A stretch of 64,000 bases of DNA, from NCBI RefSeq assembly GCF_015560805.1, contig NZ_JADMSO010000011.1, positions 1 through 64,000 of the forward strand, given 5' to 3'. The stretch is from Mediterraneibacter glycyrrhizinilyticus (lineage in GTDB: Bacteria; Bacillota; Clostridia; Lachnospirales; Lachnospiraceae). Positions 14,258 through 24,299 of this stretch are shown here, piece after piece. The first letter of the stretch is position 1. Each line of letters begins with the position of its first letter. Under the pieces are notes generated by a model. It saw only the letters and a program-made list of their open reading frames with translations, was not told the origin of the DNA and searched no databases. Made by a program: the position numbers and the translations under genes.

Positions 14258-16726
14258 TTATTGCTTCGGATAAAATTTAATTTCCTTTTTAGAAACTCCC
14301 ACATCTACCTGCTGTCCCGGCGCAACCTCACCTGCCAGGATCGCTTCCGCCAGTTTGTCTTCCAGTTCCGTCTGTATTGCCCGGCGCAGCGGTCTCGCTC
14401 CGTATTTGGCGTCCGTTCCTTTTTCCACGATATGATTTTTCGCGGAATCCCGCACATGCAGCGTTATATCCAACTGTGCTTTGACCCTTGCGGTAAATTC
14501 TTTGCACAACAGGCTGACGATCTGCTTCATATGTTCCTTGCCAAGCGGATGGAAGACGATGATCTCGTCGATACGGTTCAGAAATTCCGGTCGGAAGATC
14601 ATTCGGACCTCTTCCATCACATTCTGCTTCATACGTTCATAATCCGCTTTCGTGTCTTCCTTTGCCGCAAATCCAAGCTTTTTCGGCTCCACGATCGCCT
14701 TTGCCCCCGCATTGGAAGTCATGATGATCACCGTGTTGCTGAAATCTACTTTTCTTCCCTGCGAATCTGTGATATGTCCGTCATCCAGAACCTGTAAGAG
14801 GATATTAAACACGTCCGGATGCGCTTTCTCGATCTCATCAAACAGGATCACCGAATACGGATGTGTTCTGACCTGATCGCTGAGCTGTCCGCCCTCTTCA
14901 TGTCCCACATATCCCGGAGGAGATCCGATCATCTTCGCCACCGAATGTTTCTCCATATATTCGGACATGTCGACCCGGATCATCGAATCTTCTCTTCCGA
15001 AAAGTGTCTCAGCAAGCGCCTTGGATAATTCGGTCTTTCCGACTCCTGTCGGTCCAAGGAATAAGAATGAACCGATCGGCCGTCTCGGATCTTTCAATCC
15101 GACGCGTCCGCGCTTGACTGCCCGCGCAACGGCGCTGACTGCCTCTTCCTGCCCGATGACGCGTCTGTGAAGCGTCTTTTCCAATTTCTGCAGACGCTGT
15201 GCGTCGCTTTCCTCCAGTTTCTGCACCGGAATCTTTGTCCATGCGGAAACAACTTCCGCGATCTCGGATGCTCCCACCTCCGGATGTGCCGACCGGTTCT
15301 TTTTTTCAAGACGTTTCTTTTGGTTCCGGAATTTCTTCAATGCCTCTTCCTGCTCTTTCTGAAGCAGCGCCGCCTCGGTGAAATTCCCCTCGCGGATGCA
15401 GTCCTCTTTCTGCCGGATCAGTGATTTGATCAGATCTTCCAGCTGCATCAGTTGTTCCGGAGCCTGATAGCCTTTCAGTCCCACTTTGGAACAAGCCTCG
15501 TCCAGCACGTCGATCGCCTTGTCCGGCAGGTTCCGGTCGGTGATATATCGTTCCGATAACTCCACGGCAGCCCGGACAGCCTCATCTTGGATCATCACAT
15601 GGTGATGTGCTTCATACCGTGTTTTCAATCCCTCTAAAATCGCAGTACACTCTTCTTTCGTCGGTTCTTCCACCGTGATCGGCTGGAATCTCCGCTCCAG
15701 AGCCGCATCTTTCTCGATATATTTGCGGTATTCTGCAATCGTCGTCGCACCGATCAGACGCAGTTCTCCTCTGGAAAGCGCCGGTTTCAAAATGCCGGAC
15801 GCATCCATCGCTCCCTCCGCGCCTCCTGCGCCGATCATCGTATGCAGCTCATCCATGAACAGGATCACATCCGGATCCGATTCCACTTCTGTGATCAGCC
15901 GCTTCATCCGCTCTTCAAATTCCCCGCGGTATTTGGAGCCTGCGATCAGCCCTGCCAGATCCAATGTATAAATGCGTTTGCCCCGCATGCTTTCCGGAAC
16001 CGCTCCGATCGCAATACGCTGTGCGAGTCCCTCCAAAATAGCTGTCTTTCCGACTCCCGGTTCGCCGACAAGACATGGATTGTTCTTCGTCCTGCGGCTC
16101 AAAACCTGCATCAGACGGAAGATCTCTTCTTCTCTCCCGACGATCGGATCCAGCTTTCCGTTCTCGGCAGCCGCCGTCAGATCATGGCAGAACTGCTCTA
16201 ACGCGCCGCCCCTGCCCCGGCTCTCCTCCTGAATCTCATCCTGGTACTCTTTCGGATCGATCCCCGCCGCATACAAAATATCCTGAAATACTTTCTGCAA
16301 ATTGATGTTGAGTGTGATCAGGATCCGGGCAGCCACACATTCCACATCCCGTATGATCGCCATCAGGATATGCTCCGTTCCGATCTCTTTCATATGAAAA
16401 TGTCCGGCTTCCCTGGCGCTGTCCTCCATAATATAGTGAAACCGTGGGCTTTCTTTCGGTCGTTTTCCCTGTATGCCCTCCTCTTCCGGTGCGATCAGTT
16501 CATCCATCAGCTTCAGGATCTTTTCTTCATCCACACCATGCTGTGCCAGTACCTGCCCTGCCACACCTGTATACTCTTTCCGAAGTCCAAGCAGCAGATG
16601 CTCCGTTCCGATGTACGGATGTCTCAGCTTCTTTGCCGAAGCCGCCGCATATCGGATCGCTCCCTCCGCCTGCTTTGTATAACGATTCTGCATAAATTCT
16701 ATCTCCTGTTTTCCTATTTCTGTCAT
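14258..16726 (-). CDS. clpC: ClpC-type AAA+ unfoldase
   Basis: An 822-residue Hsp100 ATPase that unfolds substrates for ClpP. Two Clp_N repeats occupy about residues 12-150, the first Walker A (GEPGVGKT) is near 222, a UVR-like coiled segment ([24 protein letters not shown]) is near 430 and the second Walker A (GPTGVGKT) near 560. The start overlaps the GntR stop as ATGA. A second start at 16693 ([17 protein letters not shown]) has a stronger AGGAG and matches the usual ClpC N-terminus, so the true protein may be 811 residues. There are no ctsR, mcsA or mcsB genes beside it, unlike Bacilli. Confidence 0.95.
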   Translation of the reverse strand: MTEIGKQEIEFMQNRYTKQAEGAIRYAAASAKKLRHPYIGTEHLLLGLRKEYTGVAGQVLAQHGVDEEKILKLMDELIAPEEEGIQGKRPKESPRFHYIMEDSAREAGHFHMKEIGTEHILMAIIRDVECVAARILITLNINLQKVFQDILYAAGIDPKEYQDEIQEESRGRGGALEQFCHDLTAAAENGKLDPIVGREEEIFRLMQVLSRRTKNNPCLVGEPGVGKTAILEGLAQRIAIGAVPESMRGKRIYTLDLAGLIAGSKYRGEFEERMKRLITEVESDPDVILFMDELHTMIGAGGAEGAMDASGILKPALSRGELRLIGATTIAEYRKYIEKDAALERRFQPITVEEPTKEECTAILEGLKTRYEAHHHVMIQDEAVRAAVELSERYITDRNLPDKAIDVLDEACSKVGLKGYQAPEQLMQLEDLIKSLIRQKEDCIREGNFTEAALLQKEQEEALKKFRNQKKRLEKKNRSAHPEVGASEIAEVVSAWTKIPVQKLEESDAQRLQKLEKTLHRRVIGQEEAVSAVARAVKRGRVGLKDPRRPIGSFLFLGPTGVGKTELSKALAETLFGREDSMIRVDMSEYMEKHSVAKMIGSPPGYVGHEEGGQLSDQVRTHPYSVILFDEIEKAHPDVFNILLQVLDDGHITDSQGRKVDFSNTVIIMTSNAGAKAIVEPKKLGFAAKEDTKADYERMKQNVMEEVRMIFRPEFLNRIDEIIVFHPLGKEHMKQIVSLLCKEFTARVKAQLDITLHVRDSAKNHIVEKGTDAKYGARPLRRAIQTELEDKLAEAILAGEVAPGQQVDVGVSKKEIKFYPKQ

Positions 16727-17100
16727 ACGAGAGCTCCGTATTCCTCAAAGATCTCGTCCACCAGTTCGTGCACTTCCTCTCTGGTAATATTCTTGCAGCA
16801 TCCTTTTGCAAGAATGATCCGAAGCTGTTCACGCATCTCCTCCAACGCTTTCAGCTTATCGGCATCCAACGCGATCACCGCTCCCCGTCTCTTGTCAAGA
16901 CTGATAAAGCCCTCCTGCTTAAGCACATTATATGCTTTGTTCACTGTATGCATGTTCACACCGACTGTCTCAGCCAGCTGGCGCACAGACGGAAGCGAAT
17001 CGCCCTCCTGTATCGTAGATGTGGCGATCCCAAGAATGATCTGGTTGCGAAGCTGGATATAAATAGCCTCGCTGCTGTTAAAATCAACCTCTATCAACAT
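16723..17100 (-). CDS. GntR-family (YtrA-type) transcriptional regulator
   Basis: A 125-residue regulator with an N-terminal winged helix (residues 8-75, [30 protein letters not shown]) and a short C-terminal helical tail, the YtrA subfamily layout. The start at 17100 has AAGGAG 8 nt ahead; the longer frame lacks family similarity before it. The stop codon overlaps the clpC start by 4 nt, so the two are translationally coupled. YtrA-type regulators usually control ABC transporters, so coupling to clpC is unusual; it may control clpC in place of CtsR (inference). Confidence 0.88.
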   Translation of the reverse strand: MLIEVDFNSSEAIYIQLRNQIILGIATSTIQEGDSLPSVRQLAETVGVNMHTVNKAYNVLKQEGFISLDKRRGAVIALDADKLKALEEMREQLRIILAKGCCKNITREEVHELVDEIFEEYGALV

Positions 17101-17242
17101 AACATCTTCTCCTTTGTACAGCGCCGTTCCCTCGAAAACTTTATCCGGGCGGAAACTGCCGACACTGTTATAGGTATCATAGCACAATCCACCGCCCCAC
17201 GCAAGCACAGAGTGAAAGAAGCCCCCATATCACTTCACAGAC

Positions 17243-17307
17243 AAAAAGCCTGTATACCGGCTCCACGGGATTTTTCATGTTGTCCCCGCAGCTTTGCCGA
17301 TATACAG
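17243..17307 (-). terminator. two-tier stem-loop terminator of the DapF-like gene
   Basis: Outer arms CTGTATACCGGC (17250-17261) and GCCGATATACAG (17296-17307) pair with one G-U, an inner GGGA/TCCC stem forms inside, and on the minus strand GC plus five T follow. It starts 34 nt past the stop at 17341. It could also act as a leader structure for the GntR-clpC transcript. Nothing else is evident in 17101-17340. Confidence 0.65.
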
Positions 17308-17340
17308 ACCTTTTGATTCTCTCACGATTCTCTTCTCACA

Positions 17341-18198
17341 TTATAATGCGCGCAGTTTTTCCGCAAATTCACTGCTCAGCGTCACTTTCGCCACATAGAA
17401 CACATCTCCGGTCATATATGCCTGCCAGTCCTCATCAATTTCCACCTGCAGGTCGCCGCCCGGCATATGCACGACCACTTTATTCCCGGTCATCCCGAGT
17501 TTGTACGCCACCGCCGCAGCCGCACAGGCTCCGGTCCCGGTCGCCATCGTATATCCTGCTCCGCGCTCATACGTCTCGATCGAGATCTGATTCTCATCGT
17601 CCACACGCATGATCTCTGTATTCACACGCTCCGGAAAATATCTCGCCATCTCGGAAAAGTTTCCGATCTTGCATACAAGCGGTTTGGAAATCTCACGCAT
17701 CGGGATCACACAGTGCGGATTTCCCACAGACACACATGTTGCCGGATAGAGTGTGTTACCGAATACCATATCTTCATTGATCACTTCGCGGCGCTCTCCC
17801 GTCACCGGAACCTCATCGCTCCAGAACGAAAGTTTTCCCATCGACACACGAAGCCTGCTTCCGTCTTCATTGAGATAAGTGATCTCCACTTCCCCGCCGT
17901 CCGTCAAAAGCTCGTATTTTTTCTTTTGTACATATCCCGCATCTTTCAAATATTTCGCAAAAATGCGGACGCCGTTTCCACTCTTTTGTGCAATGCTTCC
18001 GTCCGGATTCCAGATCCGCACCGCCATATGTTTTTCACCGAGAATCGGTCCCTCCAGAATACCGTCCGATCCAAGTCCCATATTCCGGTTACAAAGCATC
18101 GATACATTCTTTGGGTTCAGCTCCAGCTCATTTTTATTCGGATCAAATACCAGATAATCATTTCCCAGTCCATGATACCGTTCCAACACCATCTTCAT
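17341..18198 (-). CDS. DapF-family protein lacking both catalytic cysteines
   Basis: A 285-residue protein aligning over its whole length with diaminopimelate epimerase: HGLGNDYLVFD at the N-terminus, GLGSDGIL, WNPDGS, GNPHCV, FPERVN and ERGAG. The two catalytic cysteines are replaced. CGNG is here KSGNGVR (Ser, near residue 75), and the second ACG(S/T)GAC is here MATGTGAC (Thr, near 215); the usual GAGET is GAGYT. Thiol-based two-base epimerisation of LL-DAP is therefore doubtful. It may be a paralogue acting on another substrate, or an isomerase/dehydratase (inference). AAGGAGGT precedes the start at 18198 by 6 nt. Confidence 0.85.
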   Translation of the reverse strand: MKMVLERYHGLGNDYLVFDPNKNELELNPKNVSMLCNRNMGLGSDGILEGPILGEKHMAVRIWNPDGSIAQKSGNGVRIFAKYLKDAGYVQKKKYELLTDGGEVEITYLNEDGSRLRVSMGKLSFWSDEVPVTGERREVINEDMVFGNTLYPATCVSVGNPHCVIPMREISKPLVCKIGNFSEMARYFPERVNTEIMRVDDENQISIETYERGAGYTMATGTGACAAAAVAYKLGMTGNKVVVHMPGGDLQVEIDEDWQAYMTGDVFYVAKVTLSSEFAEKLRAL

Positions 18199-18387
18199 GA
18201 TATGACCTCCTTGCGCCTGCATTCCGTTCTTTTTCCATAAATCTCTTCTTTATTATATGAATGGTTTCTTTTATTATATCAGGCATTTTTTGTCAGAAAT
18301 ATATATAAAGTGCTTTTTATATTGCAAATAATGCTGTATATTAAAAATGAAACCTGATTTACATGCCAAGAAAGGAGACCATTGCTC

Positions 18388-19242
18388 ATGTCGGAAAGAT
18401 ACCCGACCGAAGAATACGGCAAACGCGGCTATCTCAACAGCGATTTCCGCATTTTTCATCTCAAAGATCAACTGGCAAATGAATTTGAATTTCATTATCA
18501 TGAATTTCACAAGATCACTATTTTTCTGAAAGGAAACGTGCGTTATTATATAGAGGGAACATGTTATGAACTGGAGCCTTACGACATTGTGCTCGTCAAC
18601 CGGAACGATATCCATCGGGTGGAAACGGATGCTTCCGTCCCCTACGAACGGATCATCGTCTACATTTCACCGGGATTCATGGAAACCTATCGGACAGACG
18701 AGTATGATCTGAGCGACTGCTTTCTTCGCGCAAAGACAAAGCATTCCCATGTACTGCGCATCCCCTCCCCGGAAAAGAGTGCGCTCCTGCACGCGATCCA
18801 CCGGCTGGAACATTCCTTTGAAGACACAGGCTATGCTTCCGGACTGTACAGGCAGACTTTATTTCTGGAATTTATGATCCAACTGAACCGTGCGGTCCAA
18901 AACCGCAGGATCGGCTATCTGGATCGTGGTCTGGCCAATCCGAAGATCGTAGAGATCTTAAATTATATCAACTCCCATCTGACGGAACCCCTCCCCATTG
19001 ATTTTCTGGCGCAGACTTTCTATCTCAGCAAATATCACATGATGCGCCTTTTCAAATCCGAAACCGGATACACGATCGGAAGTTATATCACTTATCGCCG
19101 GCTTTTGCTCGCCCGGGATTCCATTGCCTCCGGCATGAATGTAACGGAAGCCTGTTTTTCATCCGGATTCCGGGATTATACGACGTTTGCGAGAGCTTAT
19201 AAAGCAGAATTCGGCGTTCCCGCACGGACGGCAAAGCCATGA
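18388..19242 (+). CDS. AraC-family transcriptional regulator
   Basis: A 284-residue regulator. The N-terminal cupin sensor domain (about 15-150) has HYHEFHKITIFLKG and EPYDIVLVNRNDIHRV; the C-terminal double helix-turn-helix (about 180-284) has FLAQTFYLSKYHMMRLFKSETG and the family motif FSSGFRDYTTFARAYKAEFG. AAAGGAG lies 10 nt before the ATG at 18388. It is divergent from the DapF-like gene and convergent with the CmpB-type gene; the ligand, likely a sugar or related compound, is unknown. Confidence 0.92.
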   Translation: MSERYPTEEYGKRGYLNSDFRIFHLKDQLANEFEFHYHEFHKITIFLKGNVRYYIEGTCYELEPYDIVLVNRNDIHRVETDASVPYERIIVYISPGFMETYRTDEYDLSDCFLRAKTKHSHVLRIPSPEKSALLHAIHRLEHSFEDTGYASGLYRQTLFLEFMIQLNRAVQNRRIGYLDRGLANPKIVEILNYINSHLTEPLPIDFLAQTFYLSKYHMMRLFKSETGYTIGSYITYRRLLLARDSIASGMNVTEACFSSGFRDYTTFARAYKAEFGVPARTAKP

Positions 19243-19267
19243 TCCTAAACGGAAACGCCGAATGTGA

Positions 19268-20620
19268 TTATTCTACTACTTTTGCATTCGGATAGATCCT
19301 CTCCATCCGTTCATCCGGGAAATGATCGTCAAGAAATTCTTCGACTGCATTTCCCGCTTTCTTTTCTCCGGTATGGCGTTCGGTATATCGTCCCAGCGCC
19401 ATTCCCGACATCAGGATATTGAATATCATAAAAACGACTAAGATCCATGTAGCGGTTTCTCCGGCTTTCTTCGGAATCTTTTCGATCCAGTCCGACAGTC
19501 TCGGATACAAAACGCGCATCCATACAACCGCCGCGATTCCCCAGAAAAAACAGTACAGCAAGTTGATCCTGCCGCCAAGATTGAACGGGATCTTACTGTA
19601 ATCCCAGAATACGGTTCCGAACACCAGCTCGGTAAATACGCTACAGGCGTATTCATATGCACCGCCCAGCACGGTTCCGAACACAAAGATAAAACTGTCG
19701 CTTTTATTGCGGTACTGATAAAGGATCATCGTCAGAAAAACGGCTCCGAGCCCCCATACGATACTGAACGGTCCGTAGACCACACTGCTCCGGCTCATCA
19801 GCCGACCGCTTGTCACAAGACAGAAGATCGTCTCGGTCACATCCCCCAGAAATGCGCCGATAAAAAACAGACTGACCAGTTTGTAAAATCCGCAACCGAC
19901 CGCAAATCTGCCGGCTTTTTCTTTCTCTTCTTCCAGCCGTTTCTCCCGTTCCAGTTCCGCTTCCAAAAGCTTCTCGATCTTCAGTTCCGGATAACGATTT
20001 CCGAAATGCCGCAGGACAAATCCAGTCAGACCTTCACCTAAGAAATCTGCCTGTTTTTGGAGACTCTCGGAAACCGTGCCTACCAGCCCGTTTTTCCGGA
20101 GTTTGGATTTGGCTGCCAGCACACCGCTGACCGTTCCGACAAAATCCAGAAACAGCACCACATAAATGACCGGCAGTAAAATATCGCCTGCCCAGCGCGG
20201 CAGCATCGCGATCCCGCGCATTAAAAGCGGATTGAAAAAGCAGATACTTCCGACCGCGGCCACGCCCCACACAACCACATAAGGCAGATTGACGCGTCCG
20301 CCGAACTGAAACCGCTTCCGCGAATAATCCCACCATTTGCGGTGGAACACATATTCCAATATTCCCCCCGTCATATATGTGACAATAAACGCCACAACCA
20401 TACCGCCTAAGAATAAAAACGGCAGATCATTCCGCAGTTCCGTTAAAAGTACCGCAAAGGCGATCCCCCCGAATCCGTATGCCGGACACCATGGACCGTA
20501 TAAAAAACCTACGTCGATAAATTTTCTTTTTCTGATCGCCGCTGCCGCTGTTCCGACGCCCCATCCGAGGACACTGTAAATCAGGAAAAACCACAACAGA
20601 TCATACGCTGTGTAATTCAA
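19268..20620 (-). CDS. membrane protein with two CmpB-type domains
   Basis: A 450-residue polytopic protein. The signature YSVLGWGVGTAAA...FLYGPWCPAYGFG near the N-terminus recurs near residue 250 as GAFLGDVTETIFC...VVYGPFSIVWGLG, and each half has the paired DYSKIPFNLGGRINL or DYSRKRFQFGGRVNL segment. It is thus a duplicated PF06541-type (putative ABC transporter type IV) protein with about ten TMs. A basic/acidic linker (LEAELEREKRLEEEKEKAG, about 225-243) joins the halves. TTG is the start, with GGAGG 7 nt ahead. No ATPase is adjacent, and its function is unproven. Confidence 0.82.
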   Translation of the reverse strand: MNYTAYDLLWFFLIYSVLGWGVGTAAAAIRKRKFIDVGFLYGPWCPAYGFGGIAFAVLLTELRNDLPFLFLGGMVVAFIVTYMTGGILEYVFHRKWWDYSRKRFQFGGRVNLPYVVVWGVAAVGSICFFNPLLMRGIAMLPRWAGDILLPVIYVVLFLDFVGTVSGVLAAKSKLRKNGLVGTVSESLQKQADFLGEGLTGFVLRHFGNRYPELKIEKLLEAELEREKRLEEEKEKAGRFAVGCGFYKLVSLFFIGAFLGDVTETIFCLVTSGRLMSRSSVVYGPFSIVWGLGAVFLTMILYQYRNKSDSFIFVFGTVLGGAYEYACSVFTELVFGTVFWDYSKIPFNLGGRINLLYCFFWGIAAVVWMRVLYPRLSDWIEKIPKKAGETATWILVVFMIFNILMSGMALGRYTERHTGEKKAGNAVEEFLDDHFPDERMERIYPNAKVVE

Positions 20621-20697
20621 ACTATTTCCTCCTTTGTATCACCGACAAATCCGCTGCTTTTTCTAAATTGGCTGCAGAGATTTCTCTATATCAGAAC

Positions 20698-20726
20698 ATC
20701 ATACCGATTCAGGTTCTGTTTGTCAA
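20698..20726 (-). promoter_or_regulatory. promoter of the CmpB-type gene
   Basis: On the minus strand TTGACA (20721-20726), a 17-bp spacer and TATGAT (20698-20703). It lies downstream of the sensor kinase stop, so the CmpB-type gene is transcribed separately from the phosphate operon. Confidence 0.75.
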
Positions 20727-20782
20727 TGAAAGTTTGAATCACTTCACGCTTATCCACTTCATTCTTACCTCTGATCTGCGGT

Positions 20783-22093
20783 CTAAAATAAGATATCGAT
20801 CCGCGTTCCCTCTCCGACCTTGCTCTCCACCTGTACGTTTGCCCCGTGCAGGATCGCGCCGTGTTTGACAATGGACAAGCCAAGCCCGGTTCCGCCCCGT
20901 TCTTTGGAATGACTTTTGTCGACCCGGTAAAAACGTTCAAAAATCCGGTCCAGATGTTCCTCCGGAATCCCGATCCCGTTGTCTGTCACACTGATCTTTG
21001 CTCCGTTCAGAGTTTTTCCGCACCAGACGACCACACGTCCGCCCTCATTGTTATACTTGATCGCATTCTCACAGATATTATAGATCATCTCATCCAGGAT
21101 CTGCCGGATTCCACGGTAAACGACCTGCTCTCCCTGCACGCTCACCTGAACACGGCGCGCATTTGCCTGCGGCGACAGGCGGCTTACGATCTCTCTGCAA
21201 AGTCCATACAACTCCACGTCTTCTTTTTCCAGTTCCACCGACTCCTCATCCAGCTTCGATAATTTGATGATATCCTCGACCAGTGTGATCAGACGTCGCG
21301 CTTCCTTATATATGCGCTCGGAAAAGTTCGGAATATCCTGCGGTCTTACGAGCCCGTTTTTCATGATCTCCGCATAACCGGAGATGGAGGTCAGCGGCGT
21401 CTTCAGCTCGTGGGAAACATTTGCCGAAAACTCTTTTCTCATATTCGAGACTTCCTCTTTTTCCCGGTTGCTCTGATCCATCGCAGTCAAAAGCGGAGTC
21501 AGTTCCTCATATACCATATTGTCCAGCGGATGTTCGATATCCAGTTCGTTGATCGGTTTGATCAGCCTGCGTGTCTGCCAGCTTGCAAGAATGACCGTGA
21601 GCAGGATCATCACTGCCGCGATCAAAAACATGACCGGAAGCATCCGAAACGCTGTTCCCGCAAGGCTCTCCATATTCTTAGACACGCGAAGTACGGTTCC
21701 GTCGTCCAGCATCGTCGCATAATAATACATCTCCCGGTCCCGTGTATCCGACATTCTCGTGATCTCGCCCTCTCCGGAAGCAAGCGCCTGCTTTACTTCC
21801 TCTCTGCCTTTGTGATTTTCCAAAAGGCGCTCGTCTCCTCCGGAATCATAAAGCACGGTTCCGTCCGCCCCGATCCGTGTCACCCGCGTATTCACTTCTA
21901 CATTATCCAGACGTTCCAAATAATCCGAACCGACAATGTCCACGGCAGTCCGGATATAACGCGCTTCCTGCTTCACCTCGGATTTGAGTAGGCTTAAATT
22001 CTGATAATAGACAATAAACGAAAAAAATCCATAAGAAAGAAGCAGTGCCAATCCGAGGATTAGCACCATTGTTTTCTGTATTCTAGCTCTCAT
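20783..22093 (-). CDS. PhoR-like sensor histidine kinase
   Basis: A 436-residue kinase: TM1 at about 9-29, an extracytoplasmic segment with a PAS-like region, TM2 near 145-167, the phosphoacceptor SHELKTPLTSISGYAE near 230, and the ATP-binding N box (NICENAIKYN) and G boxes (DNGIGIP, GGTGLGLSI). The start at 22093 overlaps the response regulator gene end, showing coupling. Its place behind pstSCAB-phoU argues for phosphate sensing through the Pst/PhoU complex, as for PhoR. Confidence 0.9.
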   Translation of the reverse strand: MRARIQKTMVLILGLALLLSYGFFSFIVYYQNLSLLKSEVKQEARYIRTAVDIVGSDYLERLDNVEVNTRVTRIGADGTVLYDSGGDERLLENHKGREEVKQALASGEGEITRMSDTRDREMYYYATMLDDGTVLRVSKNMESLAGTAFRMLPVMFLIAAVMILLTVILASWQTRRLIKPINELDIEHPLDNMVYEELTPLLTAMDQSNREKEEVSNMRKEFSANVSHELKTPLTSISGYAEIMKNGLVRPQDIPNFSERIYKEARRLITLVEDIIKLSKLDEESVELEKEDVELYGLCREIVSRLSPQANARRVQVSVQGEQVVYRGIRQILDEMIYNICENAIKYNNEGGRVVVWCGKTLNGAKISVTDNGIGIPEEHLDRIFERFYRVDKSHSKERGGTGLGLSIVKHGAILHGANVQVESKVGEGTRIDILF

Positions 22094-22763
22094 ACGCTTC
22101 TCCGATCCGATAACCGACACCGCGCACGGTCTCGATGATCGCGCCTTTTTCTCCCAATTTGTGACGGAGCGTCCGCACATGTACATCTACGGTACGGGTC
22201 TCTCCGTCAAAATCATACCCCCATATATCTTCCAGAAGCTGATCTCTTGTCAGCACGATATTCCGGTTACGCATCAGCCGCTCCAGCAGCTCGTATTCTT
22301 TCAATGTCAAGGTTACGGTCTGACCGTCTACCGTTACTTCATGCTTTTTCACATTCATCTTCACACCGTCGATCTCCAAATCCGCCTTATCTGCCGTCTG
22401 ACCGGAACGGCGGAGCACGGCTTTGATCCGCGATACCAGTTCCATCATTCCGAACGGCTTTGTCACATAGTCGTCCGCTCCGGAATCCAGACCGATCACT
22501 TTATCATATTCGGTACCTTTCGCCGTAACCATGATCACCGGGATGTCCTTTGTCTTCGAAGAACTTTTCAGCTTGCGCAGAATTGCCAGACCATCCTCCC
22601 CCGGAAGCATGATATCAAGCAAGATCAATTCCGGCGTATCAAATGCCAGCGCCTCCATAAATTCTGCTCCCTCCGCAAATCCTTTCGCTTTCAGCCCCGT
22701 TGTCTCCAATGTATAGATCACCAGTTCCCGGATATTGTCGTCATCTTCTACGCAATAGATCAT
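22083..22763 (-). CDS. PhoB/PhoP-like response regulator
   Basis: A 226-residue OmpR-family regulator. The receiver domain (1-118) has the acidic pocket EDD, the phosphoacceptor aspartate in ILLDIMLPGEDG and the lysine in VTKPFG. The winged-helix domain (about 130-222) ends with TRTVDVHVRTLRHKLG. AAAGGAGC precedes the ATG. It lies between phoU and the kinase gene and probably controls the pst operon through the repeat boxes before pstS (inference). Confidence 0.92.
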   Translation of the reverse strand: MIYCVEDDDNIRELVIYTLETTGLKAKGFAEGAEFMEALAFDTPELILLDIMLPGEDGLAILRKLKSSSKTKDIPVIMVTAKGTEYDKVIGLDSGADDYVTKPFGMMELVSRIKAVLRRSGQTADKADLEIDGVKMNVKKHEVTVDGQTVTLTLKEYELLERLMRNRNIVLTRDQLLEDIWGYDFDGETRTVDVHVRTLRHKLGEKGAIIETVRGVGYRIGEAYES

Positions 22764-22828
22764 TTTTTAAGCTCCTTTATCCATTTACTCCTGCTTTGTG
22801 CATTTCGCCGTCCCTTTGGGCAAACGTC

Positions 22829-23497
22829 CTAGTCTTCTTTCATCAGCATTGCATTGTTGCGGTGCACGCCCGTAATGGAAAATTCCACCCACTCCGCAAT
22901 GTTTGTCGCATGGTCCCCGATTCGTTCCAGATACTTGGTCACCATGATCAGATCGAAGATCTGCTTGCCTCTCTGACCTTTTTCTTCCTTGATATAGGCG
23001 ATCATCTGCTCCTTGACTTCCTCAAAGCAGGTATCCACCGCATCGTCTTCCAGGATCACATTCTTTGCAAGTTCCAGATCTTTGGATACATACGCGTTGA
23101 CACTGTCGCGCACCATCTTGCTGACTTCCCCTGCCATCACGCCGATCGTCACAAGTTCATCCTCGGAATATCCGTTGGAGGAAAGTACGATCTCCGCAAT
23201 ATCCGACGTCTGATCCCCGATACGCTCCATGTCCGTGATCATCTTGAGCGCCGCGGAAATCCTCCTGAGATCCTTTGCCACCGGCTGCTGCTGCAAAAGC
23301 AGTTTCAGACAAAGCCGCTCGATGTCTTTCTCCATCTGATCGATCTCCTCGTCTGCGGACATCACTGCCCGCGCCTGCTTTGCATCCCCCTCTCGGAGCG
23401 CTTTCGTCGCATTCGCGATCGCGACCTCACAAAGTTCGCCCATATGAGTAAGCTGCTCATCCAAAATCTGTAATTGTCTGTCAAATCTGTTCCGCAT
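22829..23497 (-). CDS. phoU: phosphate transport regulator PhoU
   Basis: A 222-residue all-helical protein with two PhoU repeats. Each carries the metal-binding signature: DMERIGDQTSDIAE in the first half and YLERIGDHATNIAE in the second. PhoU links Pst transport state to the sensor kinase and holds it off when phosphate is plentiful. It starts 3 nt after the pstB stop codon. Confidence 0.96.
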   Translation of the reverse strand: MRNRFDRQLQILDEQLTHMGELCEVAIANATKALREGDAKQARAVMSADEEIDQMEKDIERLCLKLLLQQQPVAKDLRRISAALKMITDMERIGDQTSDIAEIVLSSNGYSEDELVTIGVMAGEVSKMVRDSVNAYVSKDLELAKNVILEDDAVDTCFEEVKEQMIAYIKEEKGQRGKQIFDLIMVTKYLERIGDHATNIAEWVEFSITGVHRNNAMLMKED

Positions 23498-23500
23498 AAA

Positions 23501-24250
23501 TCAGCCAAACCTCCCTGTAATATAATCTTCTGTCCGCTTGTCCGCCGGGATCGAAAATAATTTCTCCGTATCGTTGTACTCCACTACCTCGCCGAGCAGG
23601 AAAAAAGCGGTATTGTCTGATACGCGGACTGCCTGCTGCATATTATGCGTGACCATGACAATAGTATAGTCTTTTTTCAGCTCCATCGCAAGGTCTTCTA
23701 TCTTCGATGTGGAGATCGGATCCAGCGCGGATGTCGGTTCATCCATCAGAAGCACCTCCGGTTCCACCGCAAGCGCTCTCGCAATACAAAGACGCTGCTG
23801 CTGTCCGCCGGACATCCCAAGCGCGCTCTTTTTCAGACGATCCTTACACTCATCCCAGATTGCCGCATTGCGAAGCGACCGCTCCACGATCTCATCCAGT
23901 TTTGCTTTGGAACGGATCCCATGGGTGCGTGGTCCATACGCCACATTATCATAAATACTCATCGGGAACGGATTCGGTTTCTGGAACACCATTCCCACCC
24001 GTTTTCTTAATAAGTTGACGTCCATATTTTTAAAAATATCCTGTCCGTCCAACAAAATCTGCCCCTCGATCCGGCATCCCTCCACAAGATCGTTCATCCG
24101 GTTGATCGATTTTAACAGCGTGGATTTTCCGCACCCGCTTGGTCCGATAAACGCGGTGATCTTATTTTCCTCTATTTCAAGGCTGACATCTTTCAGGGCT
24201 TTAAAATCACTATAATATAAGTCCAGATTTCTGATGCTTATCTTTGACAT
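23501..24250 (-). CDS. pstB: phosphate ABC transporter ATPase
   Basis: A 249-residue ATPase that powers high-affinity phosphate uptake. It has Walker [10 protein letters not shown], the PstB-specific [20 protein letters not shown], the signature [17 protein letters not shown], Walker [13 protein letters not shown] and the H-loop VTHNM. The chosen start (MSKISIRN) has AGAGGA 9 nt ahead; a longer frame adds ten residues without family similarity. Confidence 0.96.
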   Translation of the reverse strand: MSKISIRNLDLYYSDFKALKDVSLEIEENKITAFIGPSGCGKSTLLKSINRMNDLVEGCRIEGQILLDGQDIFKNMDVNLLRKRVGMVFQKPNPFPMSIYDNVAYGPRTHGIRSKAKLDEIVERSLRNAAIWDECKDRLKKSALGMSGGQQQRLCIARALAVEPEVLLMDEPTSALDPISTSKIEDLAMELKKDYTIVMVTHNMQQAVRVSDNTAFFLLGEVVEYNDTEKLFSIPADKRTEDYITGRFG

Positions 24251-24299
24251 GTTTCCATCCTCTCTTTTTCTGTCTTTCATCTGTTCCGTTCTCTGTCCG

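Noticed and set aside
14258-16726. ClpC considered as ClpB or ClpE
   Set aside because: There is no long ClpB middle domain, and no N-terminal zinc finger of ClpE; the Clp_N repeats and UVR-like segment fit ClpC.
17243-17307. Two-tier stem before the GntR-clpC operon considered as a riboswitch
   Set aside because: It matches no aptamer consensus I could recall and sits just after the DapF-like stop with a T-run, so terminator is the simpler reading.
20686-20782. Short minus-strand frame after the sensor kinase stop (GKNEVDKREVIQTFIDKQ)
   Set aside because: It has no start codon with a Shine-Dalgarno and overlaps a consensus promoter.
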